Assembly: GCA_947037905.1 (NCBI GenBank)
Contig: CAMQUX010000020.1
Span: 1-13,395 of the forward strand
DNA length: 13,395 nt
Source: an uncultured Desulfovibrionaceae bacterium
GTDB taxonomy: Bacteria; Desulfobacterota; Desulfovibrionia; Desulfovibrionales; Desulfovibrionaceae
Direction of reading: 5' to 3'
Positions 1-5,783 of this stretch are shown piece after piece; position 1 is the stretch's first letter; every line of letters begins with the position of its first letter. The notes under the pieces were generated by a model. The model had not been told where the DNA came from. It saw nothing but the letters and a program-made list of their open reading frames with translations, and searched no databases. The position numbers were made by a program, and so were the translations under genes.

Positions 1-1193
1 AGTTCGTTTTCGCTTGGGTTTAGCGTGCAGGTTATGATGAGCAGTTTTCCTTTTGGCGCGAGCACGGTGAAGGTATTTGTGAGGATATCTTTTGCGAGCA
101 CGGCTAGGGTGACGAGATCATCTTGTGTTCTTTTGTATTTTATATCAGGTCGCCTTGCTAGCACGCCGAGTCCTGAGCATGGCAGGTCTAGGATAATAGT
201 TTGCAGGCTGTTTATTAGGAACGGTAGTTCTTTGTTTGCGGCACACTGAAAAACGGTGAGTTCTTCTAGGTCATTTTTGAGTGCCTTTAGACGTCCTGTA
301 TGCACATCGCTTGCGAGTATTGTTGCTTGTGGTAATAGTTCGTGAAGTATTCTTGTTTTGCCACCACGTCCTGAGCATGCGTCCCAGATGGGCGAGAGAA
401 AATTTTCTGGCTTAAAGTGTGCGAGTGTTTGGCGAGATACAAAACTTCCTCGAAGAAAATTATTGTTAAGCTCGCTTAAAATTTCTGGAGTATAGCCTGC
501 TGGAAAAGCGAACGAGGTATTTTGTGTGGCTATGCAGCGTGGGTCATTTTTAAGTATTTCGATAATTTCTGCGGGGGTATCATTTGCTAGTGTGATACTT
601 TTTGCAGGTGCTAGCGCTTGATGTTTAAGATAGGCAAGGGCAGTTTCTTTTGGGTACGAGTTAAGCCAGAGCTTTACTATCCACTGTGGGCAGGAATAGA
701 AATTACTGAGGGTTTCCATTTCGCAAGTATTTTTTGTGTAGAATTCTTGGTTTAGGTAGAGGTTTTCTTCTTGAACTTTTGTAATTTTTCTAAGCACTGC
801 ATTAAAAAGAGGTGCTAATTTTTGTTTAGCAAAGGCTTTTTTTGCGTATTCTACAGCCCAGTGCACTGATGCATAATGTGGTATTTTTTCTAGAAAAAGA
901 ATTTCATAGCTTGCGATATTGAGCGCGAGTATGGCTTTTTGTGGGAGTGCTTGTGGTTTTTTTAGGAAGCTTGAGAGTATAAAATCTATGCGAATTTTTA
1001 GGCGCAATGTTCCGTACACGAGCTCTGTTAGGAGCGCTTTATCTTTTATTTGCAGTGAGTTTTTTGTGAGAGTATCATCTACGGCAGCTTGTGCATCTTT
1101 TGGAGCATAGAGGCAGGTGTGTAGCGTATCTATGGCGAGCGCTCTAATAGGTAGTTGCGTGGGAGCTTTTTCATTTTGCGATTGATTTGTCAT
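1..1193 (-). CDS. rsmB: 16S rRNA (cytosine-C5) methyltransferase RsmB, 3' end outside the window
   Basis: This gene encodes the S-adenosylmethionine-dependent enzyme that makes m5C in 16S rRNA (C967 in E. coli). Reading leftward from the ATG at 1193 gives 397 codons with no stop, so the last few dozen residues lie beyond the left edge; the family is about 430-450 long. Residues about 15-140 form a NusB-like helical RNA-binding domain, including LLTELVYGTLR near 54-64. The methyltransferase domain follows: SAM-binding motif DACSGRGGKT at 271-280, DLPCSG at 336-341 (Cys339) and TCTLNPSENE at 388-397 (Cys389). The two cysteines are the family's product-release and nucleophile residues, so the enzyme looks active. 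The SAM motif differs from the common DACAAPGGKT. The Shine-Dalgarno is weak (AGAGA about 6 bases upstream). The gene follows the FKBP gene after a 174-base gap that holds a folded element. Identity is very secure. Confidence 0.96.
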   Translation of the reverse strand, partial: MTNQSQNEKAPTQLPIRALAIDTLHTCLYAPKDAQAAVDDTLTKNSLQIKDKALLTELVYGTLRLKIRIDFILSSFLKKPQALPQKAILALNIASYEILFLEKIPHYASVHWAVEYAKKAFAKQKLAPLFNAVLRKITKVQEENLYLNQEFYTKNTCEMETLSNFYSCPQWIVKLWLNSYPKETALAYLKHQALAPAKSITLANDTPAEIIEILKNDPRCIATQNTSFAFPAGYTPEILSELNNNFLRGSFVSRQTLAHFKPENFLSPIWDACSGRGGKTRILHELLPQATILASDVHTGRLKALKNDLEELTVFQCAANKELPFLINSLQTIILDLPCSGLGVLARRPDIKYKRTQDDLVTLAVLAKDILTNTFTVLAPKGKLLIITCTLNPSENE

Positions 1194-1214
1194 AGATTCT
1201 CTATAATATCAAAA

Positions 1215-1359
1215 TGCCATGTATTTCCGCTAACGATTCATTTTGTAAACAATTCATTTTACAAACGATTAGTCTTGCAAAGGAGTCATTTTTCAAATGA
1301 ATCTTTTTGAGCTTGCTAGTTCTTGGTGGAGCTAGTTTTCAAGAAGAAAATACATGGCA
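1215..1359. repeat. Nested inverted-repeat element between the FKBP gene and rsmB
   Basis: The 174-base gap 1194-1367 carries no gene. Its core is framed by a perfect 12-bp inverted repeat, TGCCATGTATTT (1215-1226) and AAATACATGGCA (1348-1359). Inside this, GATTCATTT (1235-1243) pairs with AAATGAATC (1295-1303). A local TTTGTAAA/TTTACAAA pair lies near 1243-1264. A 7-bp hairpin with a 6-base loop sits at 1316-1335 (CTAGTTC/GAGCTAG, one G-T pair on the plus-strand RNA). Transcribed leftward, the element would lie in the FKBP 3' untranslated region and the rsmB leader. It could be a processing or attenuation structure, or a decayed miniature mobile element. I see no target-site duplication flanking it and know no named family that matches. 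Confidence 0.6.
1233..1311. repeat. Degenerate 16-bp tandem repeat, about 5 copies
   Basis: Read in 16-base steps from 1233, the sequence gives ACGATTCATTTTGTAA, ACAATTCATTTTACAA, ACGATTAGTCTTGCAA, AGGAGTCATTTTTCAA and a fifth partial copy beginning ATGAATC. The first two differ at three positions; later copies are more divergent, but the trailing CAA or TAA keeps phase. The array lies inside the larger inverted-repeat element and may supply some of its stems. Confidence 0.65.
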
Positions 1360-1367
1360 GTTTATTT

Positions 1368-1796
1368 TTATTTTACGCTTACAAGGTTTAGGTCGAAGGT
1401 GAGGTCTTTGCCTGCAAGTGGGTGGTTACCATCGAGTGTTACTTCAGTATCTGTCATACTTGCTATAATAACATGCGCAACATTTCCGTCTTCAGTATTA
1501 ACTTGAAGCATCATGCCGATTTCTGGTTTAATATCAGGTGGTAGCTGTGTTTTTTCTACGGTCATGTTCATTTGCTCGTGTCTTTCACCATAGGCATCTT
1601 TTACAGGAATAGTAACAGTTTTGCTTTCGCCTGTGTTCATTCCTAGAACTGCTTTATCAAACCCTGGAATAACGACTCCAGCGCCAAGTATAAACTCAAG
1701 AGGTTCTCTTTCGAGGGAAGAGTCGAAAATAGATCCATCTGCTAGTTTTCCTGTATAATGTATGCTGACTGTATCTCCATTTTTTGCAGTGGCCAT
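1368..1796 (-). CDS. slyD: SlyD-like FKBP-type peptidyl-prolyl cis-trans isomerase, no metal-binding tail
   Basis: This is a 142-residue cytoplasmic prolyl isomerase and chaperone of the short FKBP (SlyD) type. No signal peptide is present. The FKBP core opens with VSIHYTGKLADGSIFDSS (about 10-27) and continues with FILGAGVVIPGFDKAVLGMNTGE (35-57; GAG..IPGF signature). The insert-in-flap chaperone domain occupies about residues 70-120, and the core closes with LDGNHPLAGKDLTFDL, a hallmark of the SlyD group. The protein ends right after the last beta strand at NLVSVK, so the His/Cys-rich nickel-binding tail of E. coli SlyD is absent. The start is supported by AGGAGA, 5 bases upstream of the ATG. 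It lies 31 bases downstream of trpS on the same strand, so co-transcription is likely. The family is certain; the slyD symbol rests on domain layout. Confidence 0.93.
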   Translation of the reverse strand: MATAKNGDTVSIHYTGKLADGSIFDSSLEREPLEFILGAGVVIPGFDKAVLGMNTGESKTVTIPVKDAYGERHEQMNMTVEKTQLPPDIKPEIGMMLQVNTEDGNVAHVIIASMTDTEVTLDGNHPLAGKDLTFDLNLVSVK

Positions 1797-1827
1797 TGTA
1801 TTCTCCTATTTGTTTTTTTATATATAA

Positions 1828-2820
1828 TTAGAAATTAAAAGATAATTTCTCTCTTATGAGGATAATATTTTCTTCTGCTCTTTTATTTGCTTTTGCGTTT
1901 CCTTCGTGCAAAATATTTAGCAGTAGATCTTTGTCTGCGTCAAAAACAGCTCTTTTTTCTTGTATTGGGGCAAGGAAAGCTTCCATAGAATTTATGAGTA
2001 TTTTTTTGCAATCAACACAACCTATAGATGCATTTTTACACGAATCTACAATCTCGGCGCAAGTATTTTTATCCGTTAAAAGTTCATGATAAGGATAAAG
2101 ATTACAAATATGCGGATCGCCAGCGTCAGTTTTTCGTGTTCTATTCGTATCTGTTAGCATGCTCATTATTTTTGGTCGAATGGCATCTAGTGGCTCTGAG
2201 AGCGCTATGGAGTTTCCGTAGCTTTTGCTCATTTTTCTTCCATCTAGCCCAAGTAGCTTTGCATCATTTGTGAGCACTGCTTTTGGTTCTGGAAAAGTAT
2301 CGCCATTGATGTAATTAAAGCGTCTGGCAATTTCTCTTGTGAGCTCTAGGTGTGGGAGTTGGTCTTGCCCAACAGGAACAGCACTTGGAAAATAGAGTAA
2401 AATATCTGCGCTCATAAGCACAGGATAGCCAAGAAATCCGTAGGTGTTTAAGTCTTTTTGTACAAGTTCTTGACGAATTTCTTTATATGTAGGGTTGCGT
2501 TCAAGCCATGTGAGTGGCGTGAGCATAGAAAGAAGCATATGCAGTTCTGCATGTGCTTTTACTTGCGATTGTTGAAAAATGATAGATTTTTCAGGATCAA
2601 GTCCAATTGCGAGCCAGTCTTTTAATAGTTCTGGCACAAAGTCTTTTATGCGGTGCGGGTTTGTGTATTCACTTGTGAGCGCATGCCAGTCTGCAATAAA
2701 AAAGAAACATTCATTATTTTTTTGTAGCTCTAACCAGTTAACAAGCACACCAAAAAAATGCCCAAGATGAAGAGGTCCTGTTGGGCGCATGCCAGAAACT
2801 ATACGAGGAAGATTATTCAT
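1828..2820 (-). CDS. trpS: Tryptophanyl-tRNA synthetase
   Basis: This class Ic synthetase charges tRNA-Trp with tryptophan using ATP. At 330 residues it is a normal bacterial length. The N-terminal VSGMRPTGPLHLGH (8-21) carries the HIGH-like signature (HLGH 18-21), and GRKMSKS (194-200) is the KMSKS loop. Other family landmarks include DWHALTS (44-50) and LGYPVLMSADILLY (130-143). Cysteines 239, 261, 268 and 271 form C-x21-C-x6-C-x2-C in the C-terminal part. This is close to the [4Fe-4S] motif described for Thermotoga maritima TrpRS; most TrpRS enzymes lack it. GGAG lies 6 bases before the ATG. The gene follows the M50 protease gene after 65 bases filled almost entirely by a 9-bp tandem repeat, and precedes the FKBP gene by 31 bases. 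Confidence 0.97.
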   Translation of the reverse strand: MNNLPRIVSGMRPTGPLHLGHFFGVLVNWLELQKNNECFFFIADWHALTSEYTNPHRIKDFVPELLKDWLAIGLDPEKSIIFQQSQVKAHAELHMLLSMLTPLTWLERNPTYKEIRQELVQKDLNTYGFLGYPVLMSADILLYFPSAVPVGQDQLPHLELTREIARRFNYINGDTFPEPKAVLTNDAKLLGLDGRKMSKSYGNSIALSEPLDAIRPKIMSMLTDTNRTRKTDAGDPHICNLYPYHELLTDKNTCAEIVDSCKNASIGCVDCKKILINSMEAFLAPIQEKRAVFDADKDLLLNILHEGNAKANKRAEENIILIREKLSFNF

Positions 2821-2830
2821 AAAAGCTCCA

Positions 2831-2883
2831 ATTTATCTAATTTATAGAATTTATCTAGTTTATCTAATTTTCTAATTTGTCTA
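2831..2883. repeat. 9-bp tandem repeat array, 6 copies, in the M50-trpS spacer
   Basis: Six consecutive units read ATTTATCTA, ATTTATAGA, ATTTATCTA, GTTTATCTA, ATTTTCTA (one base short) and ATTTGTCTA. A seventh degenerate copy (ATTTAGCC) overlaps the stop codon of the M50 gene at 2886-2888. The array fills most of the 65-base gap and stops just before the trpS Shine-Dalgarno. It probably arose by slippage and may simply space the two genes. Confidence 0.85.
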
Positions 2884-2885
2884 AT

Positions 2886-3542
2886 TTAGCCAAGCGAAAA
2901 ACCGAAAAAACTTACAAGAAAGTTGAGTGGTGGGAGGATTAGATGTTGTCGTAAAGGGATTCCTACATATCCTGTAACCCAGAATATTCCAAAAAGAATA
3001 ATAAGCCCGTATTTATCAAAACTTAGATATTTAAAGGCAATTTTCCCTGGTAGAAAAACTGCGATGAGTTTTGAGCCATCGAGTGGTGGGATAGGCAGCA
3101 GATTAAATACTATAAATATACAATTAATAAATACACCTAATTTACAAAAATCAAAAAGGCGTGGAAATTCTAGAACAAGCTCGTTGCGAATGAGAAAAAA
3201 TGCGCAGGCGGAAAATATAGAAGCGAGCAAAAAATTCATAGCAGGTCCTGCAAGTGAGACCAAAAATATGCCGCGGCGAGGATTTTTAAAATACATAGGA
3301 TCGATAGGTACAGGTTTTGCCCAGCCAAATTTTAAGATAAAAAGAGCGAGCGTTCCGAGTAAATCGAGATGCATAATAGGATTAAGTGTTAATCTGCCTG
3401 CATTTTTAGCAGTAGGGTCACCTAACAGGTACGCAACATAGCCATGTGCAACTTCGTGCAGTACAATAGCGATAATAAATAAAAGAGCACTGCTAAGAAT
3501 GCTGTAGATGAGTTCGAAACTTGGCATGCCTATTTTTAGCAT
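2886..3542 (-). CDS. Site-2-protease-family (M50) intramembrane zinc metalloprotease
   Basis: This is a 218-residue polytopic membrane protein of the compact M50 group that lacks PDZ domains. The zinc motif HEVAH is at 29-33 (His29, Glu30, His33) within the first hydrophobic helix. The third ligand motif NLLPIPPLDG is at 147-156 (Asp155). FGWAKPVPIDPMYFKNPRRG (72-91) and AGPAMNF (98-104) are typical of this branch. All catalytic residues are present, so an active intramembrane protease is expected; the substrate cannot be read from the sequence. Start choice: ATG at 3542 has AGGGAA about 11 bases upstream; a second ATG at 3527 (MPSFEL) has weaker support. It appears to be the first gene of the M50-trpS-FKBP-rsmB group. 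The 5' leader holds a hairpin that overlaps the ribosome-binding sequence. Confidence 0.93.
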   Translation of the reverse strand: MLKIGMPSFELIYSILSSALLFIIAIVLHEVAHGYVAYLLGDPTAKNAGRLTLNPIMHLDLLGTLALFILKFGWAKPVPIDPMYFKNPRRGIFLVSLAGPAMNFLLASIFSACAFFLIRNELVLEFPRLFDFCKLGVFINCIFIVFNLLPIPPLDGSKLIAVFLPGKIAFKYLSFDKYGLIILFGIFWVTGYVGIPLRQHLILPPLNFLVSFFGFSLG

Positions 3543-3819
3543 AGGACGACACTTCCCTGCAAGGAAATACTTTGCAGGAATGAGAAAGAATAGAGGCAGA
3601 AAGAAAAATTAGAAAGAAGAAAAGCTAAAAGAATAGAATCAACAGAGCAGAGTTAATAAGACAGAAAAATTAAGCTAAAAAATCAAGTTTGAAAAAACTA
3701 AGCTTGAGAGATATTTTCTAGTATAAGTATTTGAGTGTAAATTAGGGGCAGTTAACAATATTCAAATATCATAATATATTATCCTATTTGAGTAGGGAAA
3801 AAAATTTAAAAAAATAGAG
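3543..3819. other. 277-base intergenic leader region of the M50-trpS group
   Basis: No gene is visible here. Next to the M50 start lies a hairpin at 3553-3580. From about 3579 to 3640 the plus strand is almost purely purine, with repeated AGAAAGAA words that look like decayed short tandem copies. Two copies of TATTTGAGT (near 3727 and 3786) occur, and the second is in inverted relation to TCAAATA near 3764. T-runs just beyond the moaA stop on the minus strand (3793-3815) have no convincing GC stem, so I do not call a terminator. A TATACT hexamer on the minus strand near 3720 could be a -10 element, but no -35 sits at proper spacing. Confidence 0.5.
3553..3580 (-). promoter_or_regulatory. Leader hairpin overlapping the M50 ribosome-binding site
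   Basis: On the minus strand TTCCTGCAA (3580-3572) pairs with TTGCAGGGAA (3562-3553): nine pairs with one bulged base and a loop of about 9. The 3' arm contains the AGGGAA that serves as Shine-Dalgarno for the ATG at 3542. When folded, the site would be masked, which could lower or control translation of the protease. The structure is seen; the regulatory role is inferred. Confidence 0.45.
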
Positions 3820-4815
3820 CTAACCACCGATGGCAGACATGCGTTTTTGGCAAACGGCATTTTTCTTTTTATCTTGTAATAATTTGTAACCGAGTGGTTT
3901 ATTTTGTAGTGTTTCTAGAAAAATATTTTTTATAGCCTCGTTAGGATCTTCAGCATGTAAAGCGTCCATGAGCGAAGTTTCTGTGTCGGAAAAAAGACAG
4001 CTACGGAGCATGCCTGTAGATGTTATGCGCAGTCTGTTGCATAAATCGCAAAAATGAGCAGATAGTGGCGAAATGAGTCCTATTTTTCCCATACCGTCTA
4101 CAATTTGATACAATTTTGCAGGACCAGCAGTGGCGCTTGTTTGCTCTATGGCTTCAAGCTCGCAAAGCTCTGAGATGTTTGAGAGTATTTCTTTACATGT
4201 CCAAATTTTTTCTGGCTGCCAGTTATTATCACCAATAGGCATAAATTCAATGAATCGTAGTTCAATTGGGTGTGTTTTCGCAAGTTCTATAAAGGCAGGT
4301 AAATCTTCATCATTAACACCTTTCATAGCAACGGCGTTGATTTTTACATGTATTCCTGCTTCAATAAAAAAGTCAATATTTTCACGCACTTTTTTAAAGC
4401 TATCTTCACCTGTTAGGAACTGAAAAACATCCTCTCGCAAGGTATCCAGTGAGATATTTATCGTATTTAGGCCGATATCTTTTAAAAGAAAAATTTGTTC
4501 TTTATCAAGAAGAGTTGCATTTGTGGTTATTCGTAAATCTATGAACTCCCATCTTTTTTTGATTTCTTGAGCAAAATCTATAAAGCCTTTTCGAGCAAAT
4601 GGTTCGCCACCAGTCAAGCGTACTTTATGAATACCTAAGCTTTGAGCAACATCTATGATTGTAAAAAGTTCTTCGTAACGGATAATATTTGTATGCGATA
4701 TGAACTCTGGAATCGTAGGCATGCAGTATTTACAGCGTAGATTACATCTGTCTGTAACACTGATACGTAAATAGTTTGTGACTCTATTAAAGTTATCGAG
4801 TAGTTGTGCTGCCAT
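3820..4815 (-). CDS. moaA: GTP 3',8-cyclase MoaA (molybdenum cofactor biosynthesis)
   Basis: This radical-SAM enzyme converts GTP to 3',8-cyclo-7,8-dihydro-GTP, the first committed step to molybdopterin, which MoaC then completes. The 331 residues match the family. The radical-SAM cluster motif CNLRCKYC gives Cys24, Cys28 and Cys31, and LTGGEP (67-72) is the SAM-binding segment. The second, substrate-binding [4Fe-4S] cluster is supplied by FCDLCNRLRIT with Cys256 and Cys259, plus Cys273 in LRSCLF. The protein ends in SAIGG; the C-terminal double glycine is needed for catalysis in the family and is intact. The ATG follows the fdhE stop without a gap (TAAATG), so translation is probably coupled, with GGGGA at the end of fdhE serving as ribosome-binding site. 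The pairing with fdhE suggests the cofactor serves formate dehydrogenase. Confidence 0.97.
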   Translation of the reverse strand: MAAQLLDNFNRVTNYLRISVTDRCNLRCKYCMPTIPEFISHTNIIRYEELFTIIDVAQSLGIHKVRLTGGEPFARKGFIDFAQEIKKRWEFIDLRITTNATLLDKEQIFLLKDIGLNTINISLDTLREDVFQFLTGEDSFKKVRENIDFFIEAGIHVKINAVAMKGVNDEDLPAFIELAKTHPIELRFIEFMPIGDNNWQPEKIWTCKEILSNISELCELEAIEQTSATAGPAKLYQIVDGMGKIGLISPLSAHFCDLCNRLRITSTGMLRSCLFSDTETSLMDALHAEDPNEAIKNIFLETLQNKPLGYKLLQDKKKNAVCQKRMSAIGG

Positions 4816-5709
4816 TTAAAATCCCCAGACTGACCACGTGGCTCTTTTATATTTTTTATCAGCAAGTGCGTGGTCTAGCACTAAACTTTCTAAGTCTGCA
4901 AGTGGTGGGACGCTTGTTTTCCCTGATGCTTTGAAGTCCATAATCTTTATATAAAAATTACATTTATCACACGCCTGTACTCGGTAATCTGGCAAGCTAT
5001 CGTGCGTAAAATTTTGTAAGGTTTCAGGGTCGTCGTTATTACAAAAAATACAAATAAGCCGTTGTATTCTATAGTCCGTACGACAAATACCACAGTGTGC
5101 AATGCGTGCACCTTCTGCTGAGGTATGACGTAATTCATTTATATATGGGAGGCTTCCACAAACTGGGCATGTTCCGTGTATAAAAACATGATCTTCAGGA
5201 AGTGCGAGCGTTTCAAATGCTTTTTTTGCAGTAGCTTGTAATGCTGGGTAAAGTGCACAAAGTGCTAAAAAATGGATAGTTCTTGGTGCTTCTGGAGTAT
5301 TGTTATCCATATCTTGAAGAAAATTTTCGTCATTACGCAAGAAAGCATCAAAAATATCTTTTAGGATAATTTTTTTTTCTTCGTAAGCTGAGAGAATATT
5401 TTCAGCAGCAGTTTGCATATTTACATCATCTTGCTTTTTCATAATAGCAAGTAGTTGTAAAAAAAGTGTTGTGGCATGCTCTAAATCGTATGGAAATTTA
5501 TCGAGCGCAAGTAGTGGAACACCTTGTAATATTTTGTCCAGAGTTTGTATGTCTTTTTGTGGATAAGCAATAGTTGGCAGAGTTTCTATAGCTTTAAGTT
5601 GTGTGATATGTATCTCTTCTATAAAAGAAAGCAATCCTTTTGGGAGCAGTTCTTTTTCTTGCATGAGCGTTATTTGATTTATAAAATCTTTATCTATAAT
5701 TGTAGTCAT
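4816..5709 (-). CDS. fdhE: Formate dehydrogenase accessory protein FdhE
   Basis: FdhE is a cytoplasmic maturation factor needed for active formate dehydrogenase; in E. coli it interacts with the catalytic subunits and binds iron through rubredoxin-like sites. The 297-residue product has a helical N-terminal part (about 1-170) and a C-terminal part with four CxxC knuckles: CPVC (181-184), CGIC (206-209), CIFC (220-223) and CDKC (247-250). HGTCPVCGSLPYI is a strong family signature. No signal peptide is seen, as expected. AAGGGA lies 8 bases before the ATG. moaA follows directly and the 1029-codon gene precedes it by 73 bases. The structural formate dehydrogenase genes are not in the window. 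Confidence 0.95.
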   Translation of the reverse strand: MTTIIDKDFINQITLMQEKELLPKGLLSFIEEIHITQLKAIETLPTIAYPQKDIQTLDKILQGVPLLALDKFPYDLEHATTLFLQLLAIMKKQDDVNMQTAAENILSAYEEKKIILKDIFDAFLRNDENFLQDMDNNTPEAPRTIHFLALCALYPALQATAKKAFETLALPEDHVFIHGTCPVCGSLPYINELRHTSAEGARIAHCGICRTDYRIQRLICIFCNNDDPETLQNFTHDSLPDYRVQACDKCNFYIKIMDFKASGKTSVPPLADLESLVLDHALADKKYKRATWSVWGF

Positions 5710-5754
5710 TTTTTTTCCCTTTTATTTATTAATACGCTGAGAATAAATATATGT

Positions 5755-5783
5755 AAATGCAGATAAAATAAAAAGATGCATTT
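5755..5783 (-). other. Weak inverted repeat just after the 1029-codon gene
   Basis: AAATGCA (5755-5761) and TGCATTT (5777-5783) form a 7-bp stem with a 15-base AT-rich loop, beginning inside the stop region of the upstream gene. No T-run follows on the minus strand, so this is not a standard intrinsic terminator. It could be a processing or partial attenuation site in the 73-base gap before fdhE. Confidence 0.3.

Noticed and set aside
2923..3441. A 172-codon plus-strand frame opposite the M50 gene
   Set aside because: It is antisense to a clear protease with all catalytic motifs, and its translation shows no recognisable domain.
3793..3822. Terminator after moaA
   Set aside because: There are T-runs on the minus strand but only a 3-bp stem next to them, so an intrinsic terminator is not supported.
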